DNA of 37,258 nt from a virus (IMGVR_UViG_3300035126_000135:1-37258), one strand, 5' to 3'; positions 6,140 through 13,631 are shown, numbered from the stretch's first letter. Notes: generated from the letters alone by a model not told the origin. Program-made: numbers and translations.

Positions 6140-6546
6140 TTGTTCATTTGAAGAGTAGGAACAGGCATACCACCTTCAGTTGGCACATAAACAGTTACGT
6201 TACCTTTGTTAGAACCTTCTTCCAATCCAGTGATATACAGATACTGAAGATACTCACGGTTGTCTTTCAGCGAATCACCGATGATTTGGTTTGCTTTAGC
6301 AACACCACCAGCACGAATAACCTCTGCCTCAGCAAGTTGTTGGGCACTATCTTTCTTTGCTTGTGCCTCAAGAACTGCTACCTGACGAGTGTATTCTGCC
6401 TTCTGGAGTTCTGCTTTACCAGCTAGCGATTGTTGCCACACGTTGTATTGAGGACCCCCGATGAATACGATGGCAGCAAACACACCCACACCAAGCACAA
6501 TCCAAGCAACAGCGGGGTCAATAGAACCAGAATTACGATTAGTCAT
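6136..6546 (-). CDS. Short SPFH/prohibitin-like membrane protein, 136 aa
   Basis: Residues 12-30 (VAWIVLGVGVFAAIVFIGG) are one membrane segment. Residues 45-95 form an Ala/Gln/Lys-rich helix (LQKAEYTRQVAVLEAQAKKD, AQQLAEAEVIRAGGVAKANQ), and IIGDSLKDNREYLQYLYITG closely resembles the C-terminal region of SPFH/band-7 proteins (prohibitin, HflK/C). The globular SPFH domain itself is missing, so this is a cut-down version with anchor, coiled coil and tail only. It may associate with host membrane-protease complexes or phage membrane sites; this is inference. Overlaps neighbours by 4 nt. Confidence 0.75.
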   Translation of the reverse strand: MTNRNSGSIDPAVAWIVLGVGVFAAIVFIGGPQYNVWQQSLAGKAELQKAEYTRQVAVLEAQAKKDSAQQLAEAEVIRAGGVAKANQIIGDSLKDNREYLQYLYITGLEEGSNKGNVTVYVPTEGGMPVPTLQMNK

Positions 6547-6731
6547 TTTGTAGAAACGTTAGATTTAAAAATAAGATTAGCAAGGAAGATGATAGCAAAG
6601 TTCTGCCAGAAGGACAAGGATACACCAAACCAAGACAGAATCAATCCAAGCAACCATGCTTCAAAGAATAGTCCCGCAACAGCAAGGACAATTACACCAA
6701 AAGCAACACCAAGAGCAGTAGAAGTTTTCAT
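6543..6731 (-). CDS. Small membrane protein, two TM helices, 62 aa
   Basis: Start at MKTSTALGVAFGVIVLAVAG, preceded at 8 nt by a good ribosome site (GAGGAAA); a TTG two codons upstream is not needed. Two hydrophobic spans (about 7-36 and 43-56) are separated by a short LSWFGVSLSFW turn. It is coupled to the SPFH-like gene by ATGA, so the two may act together at the membrane. Confidence 0.7.
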   Translation of the reverse strand: MKTSTALGVAFGVIVLAVAGLFFEAWLLGLILSWFGVSLSFWQNFAIIFLANLIFKSNVSTK

Positions 6732-6839
6732 TAACAATTTTCCTCGATAGTAGAGAGCATAAATTCAGTCAAACATGTGTTTGGACCGAAGTTATTATAA
6801 ACCATAAATTTAATTGATGTGGCACCAGTGGACAGTTTA

Positions 6840-7658
6840 TCAACTGTTCCAGACAGCAAGCAATTCCTTAACTTTTTCTCTTGAGTTTTTGTTTGCAGCA
6901 ATTGTTCTAGAAACATCAATAGTCGTTAGAGATGCTGAGGAATATAATTCCCGTGCTGCTGGAGTGTCATGATTGCTAACAATAACACGAGCACCACGAT
7001 TAGCAAGATTTAGAACTAAATCACGCAAACGAACTTGATCAGCATAATTAAAACCACATGATGCATAATCAGTGAAGTATGCAGTATCATTAATAGGCAG
7101 ATATGGTGGATCAAAATAGACCACTGTGTTGGAATCTATATTTTGATACAATTCATCTGCAGCAAAGTCATATGCAGTCATACGAACAGATTGATTTTGC
7201 TTGAATACTTCTTTGAAGTTTTCCATTTCTTTACGGGGGAAGTATGGAGAACTATACTTACCAAAAGGAACATTGAACTGTCCCTTTTTGTTATAACGAG
7301 TCAACCCATTAAAACAATGACGATTCAAATAGATGAATAAAATCGCTTTATGACGAGAATCTGAGGTTGTATTGAAAATATCACGATACTGATAAAAAAC
7401 TTCTTGGTTATTGCTATCAGCACACACTTTCTCACAATCATCAACAAACTCTTCGTCATTCATTACATAACGATAAAGAGAAATCAAATCACTATTAAAA
7501 TCATTCAACACCATACAATCAGATGCTACGTTAAGTGCAACTGCCATTGAACCAGAGAATGGTTCAATGTATTGTTTGGGAGAACCAATCAACGGCAAGA
7601 TATGAGGCAGAACACGATACTTGCTACCTGCCCATTTTAAAAATGGTTTATTAGTCAC
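6840..7658 (-). CDS. dam: D12-class adenine-N6 DNA methyltransferase (Dam-like), 272 aa
   Basis: Transfers a methyl group from SAM to adenine N6 in DNA. SAM-binding motif FLKWAGSKYR lies at residues 6-15, a second conserved block YIEPFSGSMAVAL near 30-42, and the catalytic DPPY at 183-186 (VYFDPPYLP). FNGLTRYNKKGQFNVPFGKY is the usual D12 target-recognition region. I start it at a GTG that overlaps the upstream stop by 8 nt and follows TTGAGGAA; a TTG at 7676 is the alternative. Length fits Dam (about 270). It lies directly after a PD-(D/E)XK nuclease, so it could protect phage DNA from that enzyme or from host nucleases. GATC specificity is plausible from family but not proven. Confidence 0.92.
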   Translation of the reverse strand: MTNKPFLKWAGSKYRVLPHILPLIGSPKQYIEPFSGSMAVALNVASDCMVLNDFNSDLISLYRYVMNDEEFVDDCEKVCADSNNQEVFYQYRDIFNTTSDSRHKAILFIYLNRHCFNGLTRYNKKGQFNVPFGKYSSPYFPRKEMENFKEVFKQNQSVRMTAYDFAADELYQNIDSNTVVYFDPPYLPINDTAYFTDYASCGFNYADQVRLRDLVLNLANRGARVIVSNHDTPAARELYSSASLTTIDVSRTIAANKNSREKVKELLAVWNS

Positions 7659-8073
7659 AGAGAAATTCCTCAACAAATTGTTCGTGTGAAATAATGCGTA
7701 CAGTTGGGTAAATCTTCTTCATATCACTTTGAAACTGTTCACCCAAATAATAATCCTTCCACTTCCAAGCTTTATCGGGACCAGCAAGAACAAGAATAGC
7801 AGAGTCATATCCATAATCAACACAAGTGTGATGCAATTTCATAATTTCAAAAGGAACCTTTTCTTCAGCAGTTCCTTGAACACGTTGATACTTGAGACTC
7901 AACAATATATCTCCATTAAGGAGTATATCTACATAATGCTTGCCACCATTACGCTTCAGACCAACATTAACTTGTGATTGAAATTCATGACTAGTGTATT
8001 GCTCCAATAAACTTTCAATTTCTTTTTCATATGTTGTGCCAGTGGTAGTATCCCGCGATGCAGTAGTAGACAT
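7651..8073 (-). CDS. Small PD-(D/E)XK-type nuclease, 140 aa
   Basis: The core KHYVDILLNGDILLSLKYQ holds the expected catalytic set: D49 followed by S59-x-K61 in an (E/D/S)xK arrangement on two strands. It continues into RVQGTAEEKVPFEIMKL, a pattern known from restriction-endonuclease-like PD-(D/E)XK proteins. An N-terminal helix (TYEKEIESLLEQYTS) provides the usual upstream Glu. The start at the ATG of MSTTASRD overlaps the previous stop as TAATG and follows GGAGG. With Dam immediately downstream (8 nt overlap) it looks like a compact restriction-modification or self-versus-host DNA discrimination pair; cleavage specificity is unknown. Confidence 0.75.
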   Translation of the reverse strand: MSTTASRDTTTGTTYEKEIESLLEQYTSHEFQSQVNVGLKRNGGKHYVDILLNGDILLSLKYQRVQGTAEEKVPFEIMKLHHTCVDYGYDSAILVLAGPDKAWKWKDYYLGEQFQSDMKKIYPTVRIISHEQFVEEFLCD

Positions 8074-8267
8074 TAAATAACCTCCCAATCACATTCCCAA
8101 AAATCGTTAATATTCACCCAGAAAAAGTATTTCTGGTTCTCTGATGCAAGAAACATCATACCATCACCTTTGTCCTGCTCTACAATGCAGATAGGATTGT
8201 TGTCCATCATATTCGCAAGGCGGTTTTTAGCCTTCTTGCTTTTGGGTCTGACTGTTACTCTTCTCAT
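8073..8267 (-). CDS. Small basic protein, MRRVTV family copy B (64 aa)
   Basis: Starts MRRVTVRPKSKKAKNRLANM and ends CDWEVI. It is a close paralogue of the 71-residue protein at 5215-5430, also similar at DNA level, with a shorter C-terminal loop. It overlaps the zinc-ribbon gene by 41 nt and ends in the start region of the nuclease gene. Function unknown. Confidence 0.8.
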   Translation of the reverse strand: MRRVTVRPKSKKAKNRLANMMDNNPICIVEQDKGDGMMFLASENQKYFFWVNINDFWECDWEVI

Positions 8268-8484
8268 TTTGAATCTCCAGTTTCAGTTTGCGAATACCAG
8301 TAACAAAGTAAGCAAAGTCACGGGTTTCAGTGATAGGTTTGGTTTCACCACATACACCACATTTTGCTTCATAAACAGAGGAGCATCCTACAGAATATAC
8401 TCCATACTTCTTCCCACAATCAAAACAAGTATTGTAAGCAGTCTCAAGTTTCTTGAGTAGTGCCTTCTTCTCTTTGAGGTCCAT
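8227..8484 (-). CDS. Small zinc-ribbon protein, 85 aa
   Basis: Start at MDLKEKKALLKKLETAYNTC; the upstream extension of the frame to 8598 reads through the neighbouring gene out of frame. Two CxxC knuckles (CFDCGKKYG about residues 20-23 and AKCGVCGE about 40-43) predict one zinc site. A charged Lys/Gln-rich tail follows. Likely binds nucleic acid or protein. It replaces the 134-residue gene found at the same place in the other duplicated block. Confidence 0.75.
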   Translation of the reverse strand: MDLKEKKALLKKLETAYNTCFDCGKKYGVYSVGCSSVYEAKCGVCGETKPITETRDFAYFVTGIRKLKLEIQNEKSNSQTQKQEG

Positions 8485-8644
8485 CGTAAAGTTCAACTCC
8501 GTATTTGTTTTTGAGGTTGTCTGTGAGGTAATCATACAGCAGGTCGGCAAACCCGTAATGGGGTCTTGTGCCAGTTTCAATACTGGTTGATGTGGCAACA
8601 GTCCACATTATATCCAGTTGTAGTTTATCTGGTAAATTCTTCAT
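8444..8644 (-). CDS. Small protein, DIMW family copy B (66 aa)
   Basis: Starts MKNLPDKLQLDIMWTVATST. The core SIETGTRPHYGFADLLYDYL matches copy A almost residue for residue; the C-terminal tails (residues 45-66 here) are unrelated. It overlaps both neighbours. Together with copy A it shows that the block was duplicated and the tails then diverged. Confidence 0.75.
   Translation of the reverse strand: MKNLPDKLQLDIMWTVATSTSIETGTRPHYGFADLLYDYLTDNLKNKYGVELYDGPQREEGTTQET
8559..8619. repeat. Direct repeat, copy 2 (61 nt identical to 5888-5948)
   Basis: Second copy of the perfect 61-nt repeat, inside DIMW family copy B. Direct repeats of this length could recombine and delete or amplify the 2.7 kb between them, which carries the Dam/nuclease pair and the two membrane genes. 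Confidence 0.9.
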
Positions 8645-8915
8645 CCAATTTCTCCAAACATTCAAAATTCCAAGTGCGTGATAGTATATCAAGATCAAAT
8701 CCAAATTTATGCACCCAAAATAGAATGCTAAAAAAACCATTAGAACCAAAACAAATTTGAAAATAAGGCCATCCAGAAGAATCATTCCAACTGATTGACA
8801 ACTGAATCAATGAATAGTTTTTAATAAATTTTGGAAAGTGTCTTCCAGTGTTTAGAATTTGTACATACCAATCATGTCCAAAATCCTCTCTATAATTAAA
8901 TTTAATTAAGTTCAT
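8625..8915 (-). CDS. Hypothetical protein, 96 aa, aromatic-rich
   Basis: Begins MNLIKFNYREDFGHDWYVQI. The core is rich in Phe, Trp, Ile and Ser (GWPYFQICFGSNGFFSILFW) and is probably beta-structured. It looks like a diverged relative of the 86-residue protein at 2083-2343. It overlaps the DIMW gene by 20 nt and the upstream gene by 14 nt. No known family. Confidence 0.65.
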   Translation of the reverse strand: MNLIKFNYREDFGHDWYVQILNTGRHFPKFIKNYSLIQLSISWNDSSGWPYFQICFGSNGFFSILFWVHKFGFDLDILSRTWNFECLEKLDEEFTR

Positions 8916-9288
8916 CGTCCAACTCCACGTCTTCAGTAAGGTCCTTTAATCTATTAAAAAAGTCTTCATCTAATGGAATAAGTTTTTCTTTTCCAGTCTC
9001 AATATCATCTACCATTTGCATTAGATGTTCAAGAAACTCTTTTGGATATGTATCATCTTCACCAAGAGATGTCCAAAACCATTCAAGACATTCTTGTTCT
9101 GGGTCTTCTACGGTTCTTGGCAAAGCATAATCGGTATAGTTGGAAGTCATAAGGTCTGCCCAGATTCGGAATGCTCCACGAATACTTTGCCATCCTGTCA
9201 TCCAACAATGTCCAATCCAATATTCCCACCAGTTCATGGTGGTTCGGTTTTTCTTTGGTGCGGTTCCTCTTACTAGTGTACTATGCAT
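8902..9288 (-). CDS. Hypothetical protein, 128 aa
   Basis: Starts MHSTLVRGTAPKKNRTTMNW. The segment MNWWEYWIGHCWMTGWQSIR is extremely Trp-rich and may be a membrane- or protein-contacting helix; the remainder is acidic (EDPEQECLEWFWTSLGEDD) and ends LTEDVELDDELN. A start at the second Met (residue 18) is possible, but no ribosome site precedes it. Overlaps both neighbours. Unrecognised. Confidence 0.65.
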   Translation of the reverse strand: MHSTLVRGTAPKKNRTTMNWWEYWIGHCWMTGWQSIRGAFRIWADLMTSNYTDYALPRTVEDPEQECLEWFWTSLGEDDTYPKEFLEHLMQMVDDIETGKEKLIPLDEDFFNRLKDLTEDVELDDELN

Positions 9289-9682
9289 ATCTTACTTTCT
9301 CAAAACGTTCCGTATTATGAACTACTTCTTCTATAATACCATACCTAAAAAATATTTTGCAACTTGGATAGGGTGAATATTTGCAATCCCATACAGAAGG
9401 ATATACCTCTACAACACCATAGTGATAAACTGGTCTAACTTTACCATGAATTCCATTTGGAACCCAAATAAAGTTTAAAAATAATCTATCAGGATTATAT
9501 CCATCATCACCTTCTTTTAATTCAACAAAATCAGCAGTATGTGAATCGTCAATCAAAAATAATCTACCCAATGGATCAATCCAATATTGATTCATTAGAG
9601 AATCTAGGTCTTTTGTTTGCAATTCTTTTTGATATCCTGGACCAAGATCGTAAGAGCTTTTAATTGTGTCAAACATTCCCAT
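9281..9682 (-). CDS. Conserved phage protein of the MGMFDTI type, 133 aa
   Basis: Begins MGMFDTIKSSYDLGPGYQKE, a recognisable N-terminus of a widespread phage hypothetical family (MGMFDxI). Residues 20-60 contain LQTKDLDSLMNQYWIDPLGR, also typical. Ribosome site AGGAG lies upstream. The rest is beta-rich. Role unknown, usually found among early phage genes. Confidence 0.8.
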   Translation of the reverse strand: MGMFDTIKSSYDLGPGYQKELQTKDLDSLMNQYWIDPLGRLFLIDDSHTADFVELKEGDDGYNPDRLFLNFIWVPNGIHGKVRPVYHYGVVEVYPSVWDCKYSPYPSCKIFFRYGIIEEVVHNTERFEKVRYA

Positions 9683-9686
9683 AGAT

Positions 9687-10175
9687 TTATTCTCCTATTT
9701 TTGGATCTTCATTTAGGTAATATCCTCTCCAATCTGCTACTCTAATGCACTCATCAATATCCCATGCAAGTTTTTTATTTGCAGACGTAGAGTTACGTGG
9801 TTTGTAAACAATACCAGTATTCATGTCAATAAAACAATGTGTCTTTGGAGTATCAGTATCAGTTAATTGAAGAACTCTATAATACTTTTTATTATCATCA
9901 TCTATTACAAAAGATCCAATATCTAAGTTATTATCAAGTTCTCTTCTTTTATATTTAATTTCTATTGTTTCACCCTCACTTAACTCTCTTCTACTTAAAA
10001 TATAACGAGTTTCCCTAAAATAATCTTCAGTCAACTTAAGACAAAGCAGACCAGTTTTAAGAAGAATCATGTTTTTAACACGACTCTTTTCTTCTAGTCT
10101 GCTTTTGTAGTCTATATCTATATCTTCTTTTGTTTTTATACCTTTTTTGTATAATTCAAGTAAATCAGAATCCAT
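9687..10175 (-). CDS. Hypothetical protein, 162 aa
   Basis: Starts MDSDLLELYKKGIKTKEDID. The N-terminal 60 residues are charged and helical; the C-terminal half has THCFIDMNTGIVYKPRNSTS followed by DWRGYYL, which resembles the C-terminal core of a recurrent small phage family (FVDxxTGxVYKPAS...), usually a much shorter protein. So this may be that domain with an N-terminal addition. The family has no established function. Confidence 0.7.
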   Translation of the reverse strand: MDSDLLELYKKGIKTKEDIDIDYKSRLEEKSRVKNMILLKTGLLCLKLTEDYFRETRYILSRRELSEGETIEIKYKRRELDNNLDIGSFVIDDDNKKYYRVLQLTDTDTPKTHCFIDMNTGIVYKPRNSTSANKKLAWDIDECIRVADWRGYYLNEDPKIGE

Positions 10176-10207
10176 TTTAGCTGAGATAAGATATATTATC
10201 TATAATC

Positions 10208-10369
10208 TTATGCCCCCATCTCCCTCATACTACGAACAAGATATTCCGTAAATTGTTCCATTTTTTCTGGATGAACTGTAGCTGGATTAGTATTGATTGC
10301 ATTTCTAAGAGCGATCATCTCCTGCCATTCGGCGTCAGTGAGTTTGTTGTCCTTAGAAGAAAATGTCAT
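10208..10369 (-). CDS. Small hypothetical protein, 53 aa
   Basis: Start at MTFSSKDNKLTDAEWQEMIA, preceded at 9 nt by GGGAG; a TTG at 10408 would give 66 residues but has no good ribosome site. Helical, ending LVRSMREMGA. Between its stop and the next gene lies an AT-rich 7-bp inverted repeat (about 10188-10213) of unclear meaning. Confidence 0.6.
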   Translation of the reverse strand: MTFSSKDNKLTDAEWQEMIALRNAINTNPATVHPEKMEQFTEYLVRSMREMGA

Positions 10370-10465
10370 GCTGGGGTGCTCCCGTAATTTGTCAGCATAT
10401 TCTAACAATATTTAACCATAAAGTGTTATTTCTTAATATTATCTTTAGAGTGTTGTAACATATCT

Positions 10466-10687
10466 TTACGAACCAAAGGGTCCCCACGTTCCCTTATCAC
10501 CTTCCATTCTCTGCTCCAATTTATCTAGAAGACCATCAAAACTCATGATATGGTCAATATCTACAATTAACTTTGAGATTGCATTACAAACCACTGGACG
10601 TTCCTGACGAGCAGCATAAGACAGAGCATTACGAAGAGAAGATTCTGCTTCCTTCAAACTTGTTTCAACAGATTGAGAGAGTGCCAT
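10466..10687 (-). CDS. Conserved cyanophage-type small protein, 73 aa
   Basis: Start at MALSQSVETSLKEAESSLRN; the upstream TTG is not needed. All-helical, with AARQERPVVCNAISKLIVDI and a Gly-rich end (GDKGTWGPFGS). I recognise this type from T4-like cyanophage genomes but not with a function. It is the first gene downstream of a near-consensus sigma70 promoter and so heads the left-hand early gene array. Confidence 0.7.
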   Translation of the reverse strand: MALSQSVETSLKEAESSLRNALSYAARQERPVVCNAISKLIVDIDHIMSFDGLLDKLEQRMEGDKGTWGPFGS

Positions 10688-10710
10688 AGAATTAAGTAAC
10701 AACTATTGAT

Positions 10711-10739
10711 AATATATCAGCAAGTACAACCCATGTCAA
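10711..10739 (-). promoter_or_regulatory. Sigma70-like promoter upstream of small-gene array
   Basis: In minus-strand sense: TTGACA, 17-nt spacer, TATATT (-10 matches 5 of 6). Transcription would begin near 10704, 17 nt before the 73-residue gene. The -35 overlaps the end of the double-oxygenase gene. A host-type promoter here fits early expression of the region to the left. Confidence 0.75.
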
Positions 10740-11890
10740 GTAAACCAAGTAACAATTGAATAACGTGTTCCTTTGACGACAGGCATAACCTCATGAGGGT
10801 ACATAAAGTTTGATGGGAATACAATTACAGACCCTGGTCTTGTTCTAATTTGCATTTCTCTATCAAAGAATGCAAATTCACCACCAACATAGTCATCATT
10901 TAAATTAAATGACATTGAAATCGTTCTTGGTTGTGTTTTAAAACTATCAGTGTGTTGAATATAATATCCACCCTCTTGATATCTTAAAAGGTCATATCCA
11001 CTATCGGACTGTAAAAAACAATCTGGGAAGTCTACAATATACTTTTTTGCTGCATCTGCAGACTTGTTAAAAAGAATATCATCTATTTTCTTCCTCACAT
11101 CTTGATTTGAAGCAATTACATGACCAAGAGATATGTTAATAATATCGCAGTTCCTAACAGAAGTATTTTGATTACCATTAACACCTATCTCAGATGTTCT
11201 CCACTCTGCTGCATCTTTATATTCTGATATGATATAATCACACTCTTCCTTTGTAAGAATGTCATCATAAATTTTGATATAACTTGCAAGACTATTCAAA
11301 CTTTTTGTCACAACTGGTTTAGTTTCAACTGGTTTAATCGCATCTTCGGTTATTCTATGGTCTTTATCAAAATAACTAGAAAAATAAGGACCACGACTTC
11401 TCACATAATGCAAAAATACTTGATTACAATAAGTTCCCTTAAATGGTTCTCTCCAATGAGGACCTTCTATTCCCAGATACAACATTGCATCTCCAGGATT
11501 CAAGATAACTTCCTTTTTAACCTTTTTAGGAGTCTCAATCCATATTGCCCACGGTTGATCGCAATCTAAATTAATAGTTAAAGATATCTCACAATGAGAC
11601 TTGTCAATATGGGGTTTTAATTCATTACCGTGTTGATAAATTCTAGCATAAGAATACGTGGGAACCACAGTCTCTCCAATTAACTGAGACACTGTGGTTG
11701 TTTTTTCACACAATAACTCTACAAAAGAAATATAATCATATTTACTTTTACATCCAGATACTTGAGAATCATCTTTCAAGTCATAAGTATCTGCATATTC
11801 TTTAAATTCTTCTGCTAATTGTTTTGCTTTTTCCGATGATATAAAATTAGGGACAACAACATAGTTGTCCTCAAATAATTTAGAGATCAT
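10736..11890 (-). CDS. Tandem 2OG-Fe(II) oxygenase, two catalytic domains (384 aa)
   Basis: Two jelly-roll oxygenase domains in one chain. Domain 1 (about 1-165) has H94-x-D96 (KPHIDKSHCEIS) and H145 (GPHWREPF), ending VFLHYV; it belongs to an uncharacterised type with a WREPF signature. Domain 2 (about 200-384) is prolyl-4-hydroxylase-like: H313-x-D315 (YYIQHTDSF), H366 (YPHEVMPV) and R376 (GTRYSIVTWF), the 2-oxoglutarate-binding Arg. Domain 1 has Gln157 near where an Arg is expected, so its cofactor binding may differ. Both iron sites look intact. Substrates unknown; nearby fibre genes make virion or glycan targets possible. It overlaps the next upstream gene by ATGA. Confidence 0.85.
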   Translation of the reverse strand: MISKLFEDNYVVVPNFISSEKAKQLAEEFKEYADTYDLKDDSQVSGCKSKYDYISFVELLCEKTTTVSQLIGETVVPTYSYARIYQHGNELKPHIDKSHCEISLTINLDCDQPWAIWIETPKKVKKEVILNPGDAMLYLGIEGPHWREPFKGTYCNQVFLHYVRSRGPYFSSYFDKDHRITEDAIKPVETKPVVTKSLNSLASYIKIYDDILTKEECDYIISEYKDAAEWRTSEIGVNGNQNTSVRNCDIINISLGHVIASNQDVRKKIDDILFNKSADAAKKYIVDFPDCFLQSDSGYDLLRYQEGGYYIQHTDSFKTQPRTISMSFNLNDDYVGGEFAFFDREMQIRTRPGSVIVFPSNFMYPHEVMPVVKGTRYSIVTWFT

Positions 11891-12687
11891 TTAGTAGTGG
11901 AATCCTCCTCATTTTCAACTTCTTCAATCAGTTCTTCAATTTCATTTACAACTTGCTCGGTTGGATCTTCTTCAAATAATAACTCAAGATTAAATTCACT
12001 ATCCAGTACACTTAAGTCAATATTTGAAAAGTCTTTAATTATATCATCTGGTTTTGTTTGAATATCGTAAGTACCAAGCAAAGATTCCGTTCCTTTATCA
12101 TCAAAGAATGATTCATCTACAGAATCATCAAATAGAGATGGATCTACACTACCATCAAAAATCGTGATATTATCATATCCACGCTCGGACTGAAATGCAG
12201 TCTTACTCTCCTCAATGTTATCTTGAAGGGTATTTGAAGAGTAAAAGAGATTCTCGTGTGCTTCTGCTACACGTTCATGAACTTTTTGTATTTGATAATC
12301 ATGGTCTTCCTTCATAGACTCAATGTTTTCTTCATGCCTCTTTTGCATTTCCTCCATTTGCTCTTCCAATTCTTTCATAGCATCTTGCCAAGAAAGAACT
12401 TTTTTACCTTCTTCTTCCTCTCTTTCTCTCTTTATAATCATTTGACGCTCATACTCAGCATCAAAATGCTCAACATACTGTTTGAGGTCTTTACGAGTGC
12501 ATGGAGTATTAGGAACGGGCGAATCATATTCAATCCACCCATTACCATCCTCTGTGCCATCATCCCTCCATTGAATCGCCCAAAGATGTTCTATATCGAC
12601 AAAAGGCCATTTATCTCCATCAAAGAAGATACCAACATCATCAATACCAATGTATCGATCCTGTTCAATTAATGTAAATTTTTTCAT
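11887..12687 (-). CDS. Coiled-coil acidic protein, possible tail-associated (266 aa)
   Basis: The N-terminal 50 residues (RYIGIDDVGIFFDGDKWPFV, EHLWAIQWRDDGTEDGNGWI) form a recurring small domain seen in phage genes near tail fibres. Residues 75-160 are a long charged coiled coil (EQMEEMQKRHEENIESMKED). The C-terminus is acidic with repeated DPSLFDD / DESFFDD units. Its place beside the fibre genes, plus the coiled coil, suggests a fibre-associated or assembly protein; that is inference. Confidence 0.65.
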   Translation of the reverse strand: MKKFTLIEQDRYIGIDDVGIFFDGDKWPFVDIEHLWAIQWRDDGTEDGNGWIEYDSPVPNTPCTRKDLKQYVEHFDAEYERQMIIKREREEEEGKKVLSWQDAMKELEEQMEEMQKRHEENIESMKEDHDYQIQKVHERVAEAHENLFYSSNTLQDNIEESKTAFQSERGYDNITIFDGSVDPSLFDDSVDESFFDDKGTESLLGTYDIQTKPDDIIKDFSNIDLSVLDSEFNLELLFEEDPTEQVVNEIEELIEEVENEEDSTTK

Positions 12688-13019
12688 TATTCTGTTACCT
12701 CTTGTACGTTAGCAGTTAGAACTTTACTCTCTCTTGCATGTTGTAGCATTTGAGCAGCAGCAGACAAAACATTAATATTACTTTCATTTGCTTTAACCAT
12801 TTCATTCCTAAACGATTCAACTGCTGCACCAGTTGAGCGTTGTTGTTGAGAATTTTCAATCATCAACATTGGCAACCAATTAATTGCACATGCCCATTCA
12901 TCCACAGGTTCACCTGTATTTGGATTAGAACCTCTTATTTGAGTATACCAAGAACATTCAAGTCCCTTACAATCTGATTGAATTAGGGGGCAAAAGTTTC
13001 CAGGTTTAATTTGAGCCAT
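12687..13019 (-). CDS. Conserved four-cysteine phage protein, 110 aa
   Basis: Starts MAQIKPGNFCPLIQSDCKGL. Cysteines at 10, 17, 22 and 44 with WYTQIRGSNPNTGEPVDEWA and WLP between them match a family I recall from cyanophages and other marine phages. Four spaced Cys could bind zinc or an iron-sulfur cluster. The C-terminal half is a Gln/Ala-rich helix (QQQRSTGAAVESFRNEMVKA). Usually found beside tail genes. It shares one base with the next start. Confidence 0.75.
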   Translation of the reverse strand: MAQIKPGNFCPLIQSDCKGLECSWYTQIRGSNPNTGEPVDEWACAINWLPMLMIENSQQQRSTGAAVESFRNEMVKANESNINVLSAAAQMLQHARESKVLTANVQEVTE

Positions 13020-13054
13020 AATTAAGTCAAAATAGTAATTGTATTATAACATAT

Positions 13055-13630
13055 TTAGTTTAATGAGCAAATTATAGTATCTACATATTGAACTGCTAAA
13101 TTTAACGAATATGCCCTAGTTTCATTCATAGATGCAGATCCACTAAATGGGTGAGTATGAGACCCACCTCCAGAATTTTCATTCATTCCACCAGTTCCAC
13201 TTGTTCCAGAAACAAGAAAAGAACCACCAAAACTAAATGGAGTTGCACCAGAACCTCCAAGTCCTCCTGTTAATCCTACGTGAGTATGATCTGGTAATTG
13301 TGATAATGCTAACGTAGTATTACCAACATTTTGAACTGTAGTGGGTGCTAATCCAACTGGAAATGTACTGTTAACATTTACAGAAAAGTTACCACTCGTT
13401 GAGGATAATACCGTTGTAAAATTTACTGCACCACCAGATCCACCACCAGTCCCAGAAACAACTCTTAGTGCTTTATTATTTTGGGTAGAAAGTCTTGTCC
13501 ATCCTGTAGGTGCAGTTGCTTGATAAAATACCTTTATAGTCCCAGCAGGATATATCCAGTAAAAACTATTAATAGAATTTGCTGTATCTGCAATGTTAAA
13601 TAAAATTCCAGTAGAAGTTAGTCTTGCCAT
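13055..13630 (-). CDS. Collar-domain tail-fibre protein, copy 1 (191 aa)
   Basis: Start at MARLTSTGILFNIADTANSI, overlapping no gene but 1 nt from the previous stop. The collar-type domain reads TIKVFYQATAPTGWTRLSTQ, NKALRVVSGTGGG, LPDHTH, GGGSHTHPFSG and ends NLAVQYVDTIICSLN. His motifs (DHTH, SHTHPF) match the trimeric metal-binding tips of short tail fibres such as T4 gp12. It is shorter than gp12, so probably only the receptor-proximal part. It is a tandem duplicate of the next gene. Confidence 0.88.
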   Translation of the reverse strand: MARLTSTGILFNIADTANSINSFYWIYPAGTIKVFYQATAPTGWTRLSTQNNKALRVVSGTGGGSGGAVNFTTVLSSTSGNFSVNVNSTFPVGLAPTTVQNVGNTTLALSQLPDHTHVGLTGGLGGSGATPFSFGGSFLVSGTSGTGGMNENSGGGSHTHPFSGSASMNETRAYSLNLAVQYVDTIICSLN

Positions 13631-13631
13631 A

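Noticed and set aside
6731-6839. Possible 24-residue ORF (MVYNNFGPNTCLTEF...) between Dam and the two-TM gene.
   Set aside because: No ribosome site and no coupling; the 62-residue version starts at TTG and mostly reads the Dam 3' end out of frame.
13020-13054. TATAAT-like hexamer in the gap before the four-cysteine gene.
   Set aside because: No -35 at proper distance and only a weak resemblance to a late element.
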